From DAOUBP01 sp964474695 (GTDB lineage Bacteria > Chloroflexota > Anaerolineae > CG2-30-64-16), in assembly GCA_964474695.1 (NCBI GenBank), contig CAYYTK010000004.1, forward strand, positions 62,001 to 126,000: DNA of 64,000 bases, read 5' to 3'. Both the position numbers and the translations under genes were made by a program. How positions within the stretch are numbered: position 1 is the first letter of the stretch; every line of letters starts with the position of its first letter. Below are positions 1 through 7,777 of this stretch, in pieces. The notes beneath the pieces are model-generated. The model ran no database searches, was not told the origin of the DNA, and saw only the letters and a list, made by a program, of their open reading frames with translations.

Positions 1-163
1 GATGGCCGAATGGGGGTCGATGTTGAGTGCCGAACGCAACCAGGTCTTCACCTCGCCGCACCTGGTCTTCTTTCCCGGCTTCATGATCATGTTAACAGTG
101 TTGGCTTTCAACCTGCTCGGCGACGGACTGCGCGACGCGCTTGATCCGCGGCTGAGAAGGTAG
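1..163 (+). CDS. Peptide/oligopeptide ABC transporter permease, C-terminal end (partial)
   Basis: This is the last 53 codons of a reading frame that enters from the left edge and stops at 161-163. The C-terminal motif FNLLGDGLRDALDPRLR is the standard ending of DppC/OppC-type inner-membrane permeases (BPD_transp_1 superfamily). It follows a hydrophobic stretch that fits the last transmembrane helix. The substrate is probably a peptide or nickel-type ligand, but the visible part cannot decide this. The remaining subunits of the transporter must lie upstream of the window. Confidence 0.85.
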   Translation, partial: MAEWGSMLSAERNQVFTSPHLVFFPGFMIMLTVLAFNLLGDGLRDALDPRLRR

Positions 164-252
164 CCGATCGCGCGACGACGTCGGCAACCCGATCCCCGGA
201 TCTGTCATTGCCGGGTGCAACTGATCGAACCGCAGAAGGAGCGCTAGTACAG

Positions 253-1086
253 ATGGCTGATTCCAAAAAACCCATCACCGTCGCCGGCACAGCGCCGTTC
301 CGCCCCGCCGAGCATGGCCGGTGGGCCCACTTTGATCGCTATTGGCTGTTGCTGGCCGGCGCCATCGTCGTTGCCGTGACCTTGTTTTTCGTTTTTCCCG
401 ACAGATACCAGCCCATCTTCCGCTATGTGATCGGTACGCCGGCAGAAGGCGATGGCATCTTCATGACTTTGAAGCTGACTGCCGTCTCATTCGTCTGCAT
501 CCTGGCGGTCGGCATGGTGATGGGCGTGATGCGCGTCTCGAACGTCAGCGTGCTGAAGGGCATCGCCTCGCTGTACGTGGAGATCGTGCGCGGGGTGCCC
601 GTGCTCGTCTGGATCCTCTGGATCTACTTCGGCCTGCCGGTGCTCTTTCGCGACGGCTTAGGCATGAAAGACGCGCGTATTGCCGGTTTCCCGGCCGCCG
701 TCGTCGCGTTCACCTTTGCCTTCGGCGCCTACATGACCGAAATCTTTCGCGCGGGCATCCAGTCGATCGCCAAGGGTCAGATGGAGGCCTCGCGCTCCCT
801 GGGCATGAACTACCTGCAGGCCACACGCTACATCATCCTCCCGCAGGCGGTGCGCGTCATTCTGCCGCCCGTCGGCAATGAATTCGTCACACTATTGAAA
901 GACAGCTCCCTGGTGTCCGTCCTGGGCCTCGAAGATGTCACGCGCCGCGGCCGTGAGTGGGTGGGACGCACCTTTGCCAGCTTCGACACGTACCTGGTGG
1001 TGGCGCTGATCTATCTGATTCTGACCGTATTCTTCACGCGCGTCAGCACAGCCATCGAGCGCAGCCTGTCAGTCGAGAAGCGCTAG
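253..1086 (+). CDS. Polar amino acid ABC transporter permease (His/Glu/Gln/Arg family)
   Basis: This 277-residue inner-membrane permease has about five transmembrane segments (near residues 31-49, 70-93, 115-133, 145-165 and 255-270). The motif RGVPVLVW lies near residue 113, and the EAA loop that contacts the ATPase spans about 176-200 (EASRSLGMNYLQA). Both are typical of the GlnP/HisM family. I chose the ATG at 253 because AAGGAG lies 11 nt upstream; a TTG at 208 would add 15 residues with no family support. The ATPase gene follows after 13 nt. No periplasmic binding protein gene is visible, so it may lie upstream or elsewhere. The substrate is an amino acid by family, not resolved further. 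Confidence 0.92.
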   Translation: MADSKKPITVAGTAPFRPAEHGRWAHFDRYWLLLAGAIVVAVTLFFVFPDRYQPIFRYVIGTPAEGDGIFMTLKLTAVSFVCILAVGMVMGVMRVSNVSVLKGIASLYVEIVRGVPVLVWILWIYFGLPVLFRDGLGMKDARIAGFPAAVVAFTFAFGAYMTEIFRAGIQSIAKGQMEASRSLGMNYLQATRYIILPQAVRVILPPVGNEFVTLLKDSSLVSVLGLEDVTRRGREWVGRTFASFDTYLVVALIYLILTVFFTRVSTAIERSLSVEKR

Positions 1087-1099
1087 GAGACGGTTTCAC

Positions 1100-1840
1100 A
1101 TGTCCGATCCCATCATTCAGATCAAAAACGTCCACAAATTCTTCGGCAAGGTCCACGCGCTGAACGATGTCAGCATGGACGTACAGCAGGGCGAGGTGGT
1201 GATCATCATCGGGCCCAGCGGTTCCGGCAAGTCCACCCTGCTGCGCACGATCAACCACCTGGAGACCGTCAACTCCGGCGAAATCATCGTTGACGGCATC
1301 CAACTGACGCAAAAATCCACCGACATCAACGCCGTGCGCGCAGAAGTCGGTATGGTTTTTCAGCAGTTCAACCTCTTTCCACATCTGACCGCGCGCCAGA
1401 ACATCACCCTGGCTCAACGGATTGTGCGCAAGCGCAGCGCGGAAGAGGCGGATCGAACAGCTACCGAGCTGCTGGAACGCGTCGGCATCCCGGAAAAAGC
1501 TGATTCCTACCCCGGCCAGCTTTCAGGCGGGCAGCAGCAGCGCGTCGCCATCGCCCGCGCCCTGGCCATGGACCCGAAGATCATGCTCTTCGATGAGCCG
1601 ACCAGCGCCCTGGACCCGGAAATGATCAAGGAGGTGCTGGATGTCATGCTTGACCTGGCGCAGGAGGGCATGACGATGCTGGTGGTTTCCCACGAGATGG
1701 GGTTCGCGAAGGCGGCGGCGCGGCGCATCGTGTTCATGGCAGAGGGCAAGATCGTCGAGGAAGCCGATCCTGAGACGTTCTTCACGGCTCCCAAACATGA
1801 ACGCACGAAGCAGTTCCTGAGCAACATCCTGGATCGCTGA
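1100..1840 (+). CDS. Polar amino acid ABC transporter ATP-binding protein (GlnQ-like)
   Basis: This is a 246-residue cytoplasmic ATPase of the GlnQ/HisP family. Walker A is GPSGSGKST (38-46), the Q-loop is FQQFNLFPH (near 88), the signature is LSGGQQQR (141-148), Walker B is IMLFDEPTSALDP (from 161), and the H-loop is VVSHEMG (near 196). All catalytic residues are present. The gene follows its cognate permease by 13 nt, and a GGAG-type ribosome site precedes the ATG. Together the two genes form the membrane core of an amino acid importer. Confidence 0.96.
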   Translation: MSDPIIQIKNVHKFFGKVHALNDVSMDVQQGEVVIIIGPSGSGKSTLLRTINHLETVNSGEIIVDGIQLTQKSTDINAVRAEVGMVFQQFNLFPHLTARQNITLAQRIVRKRSAEEADRTATELLERVGIPEKADSYPGQLSGGQQQRVAIARALAMDPKIMLFDEPTSALDPEMIKEVLDVMLDLAQEGMTMLVVSHEMGFAKAAARRIVFMAEGKIVEEADPETFFTAPKHERTKQFLSNILDR

Positions 1841-1894
1841 ACGCGGTCCAAAGCAAAACAATAACATCCATCTTCGAGACGAGGTCGCAAACCA

Positions 1895-2533
1895 ATGACG
1901 TGGTATCGCTTGTTGTCAGCCGCGGTAGCCGGATACCTGCTCGGCGCCATCCCGATGGGTTACCTGGTGATCTATGCCCTAAAAGGCATAGACATCCGCC
2001 GGCATGGCAGCGGCCGCACCGGCGGGACGAATGCAATGCGCGCCGGCGGCACGTGGGCAGGAGTTCTGACGGCCATCGGGGATTTCATCAAGGGCATACT
2101 GGCGATCATGGTTGCGCGTTGGATCACAAACGGTGCGGTGTGGGGTGATGTCCTGGCAGGGGTCGCCGCGGTTGTGGGCCACAACTGGTCGGCCTACATC
2201 GGTTTCAAGGGCGGCGCCGGCACCGGCGCCAACGTGGGCGTGTGCCTCGGCATCTGGCCGCTATCCGCGCTGTGGCTGGTCCCACTGCTGCCCCTTGGCA
2301 TCCACTTCATCGGATACGCGTCCGTCACCTCGTTGATCGCGGCGGCGGTCATCCCGATCACCCTGGCCATCCGGGCTGCGCTGGGCGCGGGTCCCTGGCT
2401 GCATGTGCTCTACGGGGTGCTCGCGGCCTTCGCCGTCACCTGGGCGCTGCGCCCGAACATCAAGCGCATCCTCAACGGCACCGAACCGCGTGCACCGCGT
2501 CTGTTTGGCTCCAAGGGGAATCTGAAAGCCTGA
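1895..2533 (+). CDS. plsY: Acyl-phosphate:glycerol-3-phosphate acyltransferase PlsY
   Basis: This 212-residue polytopic membrane enzyme transfers the acyl group of acyl-phosphate to glycerol-3-phosphate, the first step of phosphatidic acid synthesis. The three PlsY motifs are recognisable: GAIPMGYL near residue 17, HGSGRTGGTNAMR near 36, and GFKGGAGTGAN near 110. The second and third deviate from the usual GSGNxGATN and KGGKGVAT forms, so this belongs to a divergent branch. It starts 54 nt after the amino acid transporter ATPase; there is no functional link between them, and co-transcription is possible but unproven. Confidence 0.85.
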   Translation: MTWYRLLSAAVAGYLLGAIPMGYLVIYALKGIDIRRHGSGRTGGTNAMRAGGTWAGVLTAIGDFIKGILAIMVARWITNGAVWGDVLAGVAAVVGHNWSAYIGFKGGAGTGANVGVCLGIWPLSALWLVPLLPLGIHFIGYASVTSLIAAAVIPITLAIRAALGAGPWLHVLYGVLAAFAVTWALRPNIKRILNGTEPRAPRLFGSKGNLKA

Positions 2534-2542
2534 CCCTTTGCC

Positions 2543-2839
2543 TTAACCGCTGCCCGCAGATGCATCCGCATCCGAGAGAATCAACGCTGCGCGCGCAACG
2601 CAGCGGCGCGCGGTCTCCGTATCACCGGCCAGCAGGTAACCGGCAGCCAGGCGCGCCAGATTCCGCACCTCTTCCGGCCCGGCGCGCAGTTGGGCGATTG
2701 CGGCGCGCAACGACTCTTTTTCGAAGCTCAGGTGCCGGCCCGGCTCAAGGCGCACAACAATCCCCTCATCGGTGACGTTATCGGGCAGCCCGCTCAAGGC
2801 ATGCCACATGGCTACTTCGCTCATTTTTCGCTCAGTCAT
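2543..2839 (-). CDS. Small hypothetical protein
   Basis: This is a 98-residue protein that I cannot assign. It is acidic to neutral with no signal peptide or membrane segment. Its C-terminal half is alanine-rich and looks helical (LAAGYLLAGDTETARRC), reminiscent of a single helical-repeat hairpin. It ends 9 nt from the plsY stop in convergent orientation. A TATAAT-like box on the reverse strand at 2879-2884 may be its -10 element, although no good -35 accompanies it. A second in-frame ATG 15 nt downstream (2824) could be the true start. Confidence 0.5.
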   Translation of the reverse strand: MTERKMSEVAMWHALSGLPDNVTDEGIVVRLEPGRHLSFEKESLRAAIAQLRAGPEEVRNLARLAAGYLLAGDTETARRCVARAALILSDADASAGSG

Positions 2840-2927
2840 GATCGCCTATCCACAGTCTGCTGGGTGAAGCTACGCGCATTATACCACGCTCCCACAGAGA
2901 ACGGGGGCCAGCGCATAATCGTGTCGT

Positions 2928-2956
2928 TTGTCGCTGCTCCGCAACCGATGTAGAAT
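2928..2956 (+). promoter_or_regulatory. Sigma-70-like promoter for the DUF89 gene
   Basis: TTGTCG (2928-2933) and TAGAAT (2951-2956) are separated by 17 nt. They lie about 50 nt upstream of the short ORF at 3008 and 110 nt upstream of the DUF89 start. Confidence 0.5.
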
Positions 2957-3007
2957 GGCCGCCTGAGCCAGCACGTGCGATCTTCCGAGAAAGAGGAGTC
3001 TGACCTG

Positions 3008-3061
3008 ATGAAGCTTCCCTTTGAAATTCATGCCTTACTGGAAGCAGCAGCGGAGGTCTGA
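3008..3061 (+). other. Possible 17-codon upstream ORF coupled to the DUF89 gene
   Basis: An ATG at 3008 is preceded by AGAGGAG and opens a 17-codon frame (MKLPFEIHALLEAAAEV) ending in TGA at 3059-3061. The DUF89 start lies 7 nt beyond that stop, and its likely ribosome site (GGAGG) falls inside the end of the short frame. Termination here could therefore re-initiate on or regulate the next gene. The better ribosome site belongs to the short frame. Function is inferred from position only. Confidence 0.3.
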
Positions 3062-3068
3062 GCAACCG

Positions 3069-4277
3069 ATGAACAGCTTGTCCCCTTACCGGGTGGATCC
3101 CGCAACCCTGCCGCCGCCGATCATGACCTCAGAAACGGGGTCGTTTGCCCATGACACGCTGAGGACGCGCGTGCACGGCATCCTCGAGAATATCAAGGCG
3201 GCGAATGACTTCCCGGCGGAAATCGCCGCGGCATTGGCCGCGCTGAGCGCTGAGATCGCGTCCGGCGTGATCCGGCCGCTGCGCGAGGCCGCGCCGGACG
3301 CGTCGTATTGGGCCGCGTCGACTGCGCCTTACGTGGGACGCTCGTGGCTGAACGTGCCGTGGTATTGGGCCGAGGCTTACTTCTACCGGCGCATCCTGGA
3401 GGCCATCGGCTACTTCCAACCCGGGCCGGCGCAGGGCCTCGATCCGTATGCCGCGATCAAGCGCAAGGAGTGGGCCCCCCATGCCGCGCCGGCCGCGCTC
3501 GAGGCGCTGCTGGCGGACCTGCCGGCCGATCCCGAGCTGCGCTTCCAGCGGCTGTTGCATGCCAGCCTGTGGGGCAACCGCACCGATCTCAGCTACACGG
3601 TCGCCGCGCACCTGGGCGCAACATCCGCGCCCGCCCACGAACGGGAGAACCTGGCAGCCGATGACAGCCGCGCGTTGTGGAACCATTTGCAGGAGCTCGA
3701 TGGCGGCCACGTGGCTCTGATTGCGGACAACGCAGGCACCGAGCTCCTGATGGATATCGCGTTGATCGATGCCTTGATCGCAGCAGGCATTGCTTCGGAC
3801 GTGTCGCTCTATCTGAAACCCCAACCGTTTTTCGTGTCCGACGCCATGCCGGTTGACCTGGTGGCCGGGCTGGATGCGCTGGCAGCCGGGGGGATGCTGG
3901 GGCGCAAGCTGGCGCGCCGCGTGGACGGGCATATCGTCGCGGGAGACCTGCTGCCAAAAACACACTGGTTCTTCCCGACCGACCTGTTCTATTTTCAAAT
4001 GCCCGCGGATCTTGCGGCGGGTCTGGCCGGCATGGACCTGGTGATCCTGAAGGGCGACGTCAACTACCGCCGGTTGTTGGGAGACGCGCACTGGCCGTAC
4101 ACCACGCCCTTCGCTGAAGTCGTGCACTATTTCCCGGCGCCGATGGCTGCGCTGCGCACACTGAAGGGAGAGCTGATCGTGGGCTTGCAGCCGGGGGAAG
4201 CGGAACGCCTGGCGGCGGAAGACGCTGACTGGCTGGTGAACGGGCGGCGCGGGGTGATTCAGTTCAGAAATCCATGA
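3069..4277 (+). CDS. DUF89 / ARMT1-like damage-control phosphatase
   Basis: This 402-residue protein belongs to the metal-dependent DUF89 family, which removes phosphate from damaged or surplus sugar phosphates and related metabolites. Family motifs are visible in order: ASLWGNRTDLS (N170, D173), ALIADNAGTELLMD (D220-N221), and LKGDVNYRRL (K328, D330, R334). These supply the metal- and phosphate-binding residues. The N-terminal helical part (1-150) resembles the longer ARMT1-like branch. The ATG at 3069 is chosen; TTG 3021 and ATG 3030 are in-frame alternatives. The gene ends at a repeat hairpin (4284-4342) shared with the convergent gene. Physiological substrate is unknown. Confidence 0.82.
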   Translation: MNSLSPYRVDPATLPPPIMTSETGSFAHDTLRTRVHGILENIKAANDFPAEIAAALAALSAEIASGVIRPLREAAPDASYWAASTAPYVGRSWLNVPWYWAEAYFYRRILEAIGYFQPGPAQGLDPYAAIKRKEWAPHAAPAALEALLADLPADPELRFQRLLHASLWGNRTDLSYTVAAHLGATSAPAHERENLAADDSRALWNHLQELDGGHVALIADNAGTELLMDIALIDALIAAGIASDVSLYLKPQPFFVSDAMPVDLVAGLDALAAGGMLGRKLARRVDGHIVAGDLLPKTHWFFPTDLFYFQMPADLAAGLAGMDLVILKGDVNYRRLLGDAHWPYTTPFAEVVHYFPAPMAALRTLKGELIVGLQPGEAERLAAEDADWLVNGRRGVIQFRNP

Positions 4278-4283
4278 TACTCC

Positions 4284-4342
4284 GGAAACCAGGTTTCTCG
4301 GAGAAACAGAAACCAGGTTTCTGCGAGAAACCTGGTTTCTGG
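4284..4342. repeat. Palindromic repeat family R1, copy 1 (bidirectional terminator-like)
   Basis: Two 15-nt arms, AGAAACCAGGTTTCT (4309-4323) and AGAAACCTGGTTTCT (4327-4341), are exact reverse complements around the 3-nt loop GCG. A further GAAACCAGGTTTC lies at 4286-4298. The element sits between two convergent genes, where a hairpin could end transcription in both directions. The same design occurs at 48120-48152 and 61997-62029. Confidence 0.8.
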
Positions 4343-4343
4343 A

Positions 4344-5543
4344 TTACTTCAACAGGAAGCGCAGCGCGGCAGGCAGCCGCCGCGCCCAGGCCGACTCATG
4401 GTGCACGCCCCCCTCTTCCTCCACATAGAGCAGCGTCTCACCGGACTGATAGCCCTTGCGCTTGAGCAATAGACACATCCGGCGCACCTGCTGAACGTAG
4501 TTTTCGGCGAATGAGCGCTGAGATTGCGGGTCGGCAGCGAGCCCTGCGCCCTCAGCAGTGCCCACATCCATATAGATCTTGCCCGGTGCAACGGCCGCGG
4601 CCTGGACGAACGGAAAGATGCCGTGCTTGCCCCAACGCAGCGACGGACTGACGACGCCGGCCATGCCGAAGACGTCGGAACGCGCGAAGATGGCGTAGAG
4701 GCTGATGAGGCCGCCGAGCGATGACCCCATGATGCCGGTGGTGAGGCGGCCCGCCTGGGTGCGGAACGTGCGATCGATGACCGGCTTAAGGGTATCGGCG
4801 ATGAAGTTGACGTAGAGATCACCCTGCGCATCGGTCATGTCGGGCGCCGGGAAGGGGATGTATTCCTGATAGCGCCGGCTGCCGATGTTCGGGATGCCCA
4901 CCACGATGGCCTCGATGCCCTGCCCGGACAGCCCTTCCAGCGTTTCGTCCACAGACCACTCGCCGGAATAGCTGGTGGCGCTGTCGAAAAGGTTCTGCCC
5001 GTCGTGCATGTAGAGCACGGGGTAGCTTCGCTCACTGAGCGGGTACGATTTGGGCAAATAGACCAGGATATCGCGGCGGTTGTCGAGCTGGGGGCTGTAG
5101 AAATCACGCAGCACCTTGACCGTGCCATTGACGGTATGCTTGCCGGACGGATAGGCTTCGGCATAATCCAGCCACAGGTGCGTCGGCAACGGCTCGGGCG
5201 CGGCCGGCTCAAGCGGCGCAGCAGCGGTCATCTCATCGATCCAGCCCAGATAGGGCGCCAGACCGTCGGCCACGGGCAGCGCCAGGATTTCGGGGACTTC
5301 ATCGCTGTGCAGCGCCAGGATGCGCGCTTGCAGCGCCGGCCACAGGTCGCGCCGCGTCTTGATCAGGAGCTGGGCCTGCCGGTCGGCATGAAGCGCGCCC
5401 TGCCAGCGATAGATGGCCGTGCCGCCGGGGATCAACTGCACGCAGGCGGCGAGGCGCTCTTCCACCAACGCCTGGCCCAACGCAAGGCCGGCTTCACCAT
5501 CTGCGATGGTGACCAGAACTACCAGGTAATCTCCATCCATCAA
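4344..5543 (-). CDS. CutA1-esterase fusion protein
   Basis: This 399-residue protein joins two domains that are normally separate. Residues 1-110 match CutA1, a small trimeric protein linked to divalent cation tolerance (VTIADGEAGLALGQALVEE, LAACVQ, and ALPVADGLAPYLGWI near the end). Residues 125-399 form an alpha/beta-hydrolase of the enterochelin esterase/Fes type, with YLPKSY, MHDGQNLFD, the nucleophile elbow GSSLGG (Ser275) and a C-terminal HH at 381-382. There is no signal peptide, so it should be cytoplasmic. AGAGGG precedes the start. The MFS gene lies 68 nt upstream on the same strand and may be co-transcribed. Substrate is unknown. Confidence 0.8.
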   Translation of the reverse strand: MMDGDYLVVLVTIADGEAGLALGQALVEERLAACVQLIPGGTAIYRWQGALHADRQAQLLIKTRRDLWPALQARILALHSDEVPEILALPVADGLAPYLGWIDEMTAAAPLEPAAPEPLPTHLWLDYAEAYPSGKHTVNGTVKVLRDFYSPQLDNRRDILVYLPKSYPLSERSYPVLYMHDGQNLFDSATSYSGEWSVDETLEGLSGQGIEAIVVGIPNIGSRRYQEYIPFPAPDMTDAQGDLYVNFIADTLKPVIDRTFRTQAGRLTTGIMGSSLGGLISLYAIFARSDVFGMAGVVSPSLRWGKHGIFPFVQAAAVAPGKIYMDVGTAEGAGLAADPQSQRSFAENYVQQVRRMCLLLKRKGYQSGETLLYVEEEGGVHHESAWARRLPAALRFLLK

Positions 5544-5611
5544 ACCCTCTCAGGTCGGGAGCCGGAGCGACAGCTTGCCACAGGCCCCACTGTTTCCTTG
5601 CCTCGTTCGAT

Positions 5612-6781
5612 TCATCCTGCCTGACGTTCGGGGCGGGGCCTCCCGGCAAACTGAATGATCAGAAAGACGCCCGCCAGCAGAAGCAGGACAATGCCATAAG
5701 CCGGGCGGATGCCTGTCGCGTCCGCCAGGCGCCCCAGGACCAGGGGCAGCGTCAGAATCGCGACCCCTGAGGCCAAGGTCGCACGGGCGCTGGCCCGGAC
5801 CGACTCTGCGCCGGCGGCGCCGATCGCCAACGACAGAATCAAAGGATACAAGGGGGCAATACCCAACCCGGTGATAAACAAGCCGATAAGGCCGAGAAAC
5901 AAACCGCTGGCTCGCCAAAAGAGCAGAAGGCCGGCGCCGGCGATCATGAGCGACATGAGGATCAGGCGCCGCGCCGAAATGCGCAAGGCCAGGCGACTGG
6001 CAAACAGGCGGCCGAAGATCATGGCGCCCAGGAATACGCTGACCGCCTGGGCCGCGGTCGCTTTCGTGGCGCCAAAAACAGTCTCGACGTAGCCGGCGCT
6101 CCAGGAGACATTGCAGAATTCCGCGGCCACCCCTAAGACGAGCGCCACCCAATAGACCCAATACAAGGCGGGCAGGGGCCGCCTGGCCTCAGGTGGGGGG
6201 GCGGCCTGGCCAAGGACCACTACCGGAGCCGCAGCCTTCCCGAAGAAGAGAACCATTAAGACCGGTGCACAGGCGCCCAGCACCAGAGCCCACTGCCAAT
6301 GACCCAACAGGCCGGCGCTCCAGCCCACCAGCAGGGGCGCGGTCGTTGCCACGGCGGAGGCGACCACATTGGCTTCCGATAGCGCGATGGCGCGCAACTC
6401 CCGATGACGGTCGGAGAGGGCGGAGGGGATGATCGCCAGGATCAGAGAGCCGACCGTCCCCATGAGAAACGCAGCCCCGATGGTGATCACCGGAGTCTTG
6501 CCGATCACCAGCAGCAGCGCGCCCAGGCTGATGCCGAACGCGCCGATCCACAAGGAGCGCCAGCGGCCGATGCGCTGGATCACCAGATGGCCGGCCAGGC
6601 CAACCAACAGGATGCCGACTGCAAACGCCGTAAAGTGCAGGCTGCTCACCGCATAGGACAGCTTGAGATCGCCCTTCAGAAACGGGGTGATGGGACCAAA
6701 GGCGTTGAGAAAAAAGCCGTAGAAAGCCAGAAAGAGATAGGCCAACCAGGTGAAACGATCCCGATGATAGGTCTGGGGCAT
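5612..6781 (-). CDS. Major facilitator superfamily (MFS) transporter
   Basis: This 389-residue integral membrane protein has about 12 hydrophobic segments, typical of an MFS permease. The N-terminus (FTWLAYLFLAFYGFFLNAFG) is the first helix, and a typical loop (HLVIQRIGRWRSLWIG) follows helix 2. The start at 6781 is chosen because AGGAG lies about 14 nt upstream and a strong promoter lies just beyond (6818-6847); translation from 6946 would run through that promoter. It may be co-transcribed with the CutA-esterase gene 68 nt downstream. The substrate cannot be deduced. Confidence 0.88.
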   Translation of the reverse strand: MPQTYHRDRFTWLAYLFLAFYGFFLNAFGPITPFLKGDLKLSYAVSSLHFTAFAVGILLVGLAGHLVIQRIGRWRSLWIGAFGISLGALLLVIGKTPVITIGAAFLMGTVGSLILAIIPSALSDRHRELRAIALSEANVVASAVATTAPLLVGWSAGLLGHWQWALVLGACAPVLMVLFFGKAAAPVVVLGQAAPPPEARRPLPALYWVYWVALVLGVAAEFCNVSWSAGYVETVFGATKATAAQAVSVFLGAMIFGRLFASRLALRISARRLILMSLMIAGAGLLLFWRASGLFLGLIGLFITGLGIAPLYPLILSLAIGAAGAESVRASARATLASGVAILTLPLVLGRLADATGIRPAYGIVLLLLAGVFLIIQFAGRPRPERQAG

Positions 6782-6817
6782 GAAGATGTCTTTTTCTCCT
6801 AAGGATTGCCGCAGCGG

Positions 6818-6847
6818 ATTATAGCGGCATGGCGCTTGCTGTGTCAA
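6818..6847 (-). promoter_or_regulatory. Sigma-70-like promoter for the MFS gene
   Basis: On the reverse strand TTGACA (6847-6842) and TATAAT (6823-6818) are separated by 18 nt, a perfect match to both consensus boxes. It faces away from the thioredoxin promoter at 6906-6935. Confidence 0.75.
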
Positions 6848-6905
6848 ACACCAGGAGGAACTCCAAGTCAGGACATCAACGACTCGATTGGGAAAGCCCC
6901 GGCCT

Positions 6906-6935
6906 TTGACAAAACGCCTCTGCGTCGGGTAAACT
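6906..6935 (+). promoter_or_regulatory. Sigma-70-like promoter for the thioredoxin gene
   Basis: TTGACA (6906-6911) and TAAACT (6930-6935) are separated by 18 nt and lie 35 nt upstream of the thioredoxin ATG. Confidence 0.6.
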
Positions 6936-6970
6936 GCCGCTATCATTCAAACACGGAGCCGCTAGCAGCC

Positions 6971-7297
6971 ATGGGTGCAGTCACACACATCACAGACGCG
7001 ACATTTGAAGCAGAGGTGCTTCGCTCGCCGATCCTGACCGTTCTCGACTTCTGGGCCGAATGGTGCGTGCCGTGCAAGCGCATCGCGCCCATCCTGGACG
7101 AAATCGCGCTGCGGTACGATGGCCAGCTCAAGATCGCCAAACTCGACGTTGACGCCAATCCTGTGACGCCCGGGATCTTCGGCGTGTCCAGCATTCCGAC
7201 CCTGCTGATATTCAAAGGTGGCGAAGTGGTAGATTCAGTGGTCGGCTTCGTGCCCAAGGATAGGATCCTGGCGAAGCTGCTTCCACTCCTGAAATGA
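6971..7297 (+). CDS. trxA: Thioredoxin with WCVPC active site
   Basis: This 108-residue protein is a single thioredoxin domain of normal length. The active site is WAEWCVPCK (about residues 28-36), with valine replacing the usual glycine of WCGPC. The cis-proline loop FGVSSIPTLLIFKGG is intact, so it should be a functional cytoplasmic dithiol reductase. The start at 6971 gives the normal thioredoxin length; the frame is open further upstream but has no supporting ribosome site. The Val between the cysteines may shift the redox potential. Confidence 0.9.
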   Translation: MGAVTHITDATFEAEVLRSPILTVLDFWAEWCVPCKRIAPILDEIALRYDGQLKIAKLDVDANPVTPGIFGVSSIPTLLIFKGGEVVDSVVGFVPKDRILAKLLPLLK

Positions 7298-7300
7298 CAT

Positions 7301-7330
7301 TTGACAGACTGACGCCGGGTGTGCTATAGT
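7301..7330 (+). promoter_or_regulatory. Sigma-70-like promoter for the tryptophan T-box/trpB transcript
   Basis: TTGACA (7301-7306) and TATAGT (7325-7330) are separated by 18 nt, directly upstream of the T-box leader and starting 4 nt after the thioredoxin stop codon. Confidence 0.75.
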
Positions 7331-7337
7331 CACACCC

Positions 7338-7680
7338 ACAATTGAATACATGCCAAACAAAGGCTGTGAACCGGACTAGTACGCACTGAGGCAAGGCTTC
7401 AGAGAGCTGATCGTTCTGCTGTGAGATCAGCGCCAGTGCCAGTGCCGAATGGACCGGGGAGCTGCAAGCTGAACGGCCGTCAGGCCCAGTAAGCCGTGCC
7501 GGAAACGCCACCGTTATCAAGGTCGAGGGGATCGGACCTATGTCGTTCCTGTCCCTGCAACGAGCGAGGCCGGCGCGGTGAAAGCCCGTCGACCTAATCG
7601 GGGTGGCACCACGGGCGGTTTCTGTCGGATCGCAATCCGCACCCTCGTCCCCCATTGGGGGCGAGGGTTTTTGTTTTCGT
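7338..7680 (+). promoter_or_regulatory. T-box leader, tryptophan-specific
   Basis: This leader should bind uncharged tRNA-Trp and then allow read-through into trpB. Stem I features are visible: the AGTAC element near 7377, an AGAGAG bulge near 7402, and the distal CTGCTGTGAGA loop near 7418. The specifier loop reads GAA-TGG-ACC, placing the Trp codon TGG at 7450-7452. The T-box core GGGGTGGCACCACG lies at 7600-7613. It is followed by a terminator hairpin (7642-7667) and a T-rich run. The downstream gene is a tryptophan synthase, which matches the specifier. Boundaries are approximate. Confidence 0.9.
7642..7678 (+). terminator. Regulated intrinsic terminator of the tryptophan T-box
   Basis: CCCTCG (7642-7647) pairs with CGAGGG (7662-7667), and CCCCC (7649-7653) with GGGGG (7657-7661), around an ATT loop. 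A TTTTTGTTTT run follows. It would form when tRNA-Trp is charged. Confidence 0.88.
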
Positions 7681-7777
7681 GGCGGGCGCCACCCTCTCCC
7701 TCCGTTCATCGCCCGGCTCGGCCGGACCGCCCGCCCTATCCGGGCCCTGGTGGGCCATAGCATCTACGGAGGGAGAA

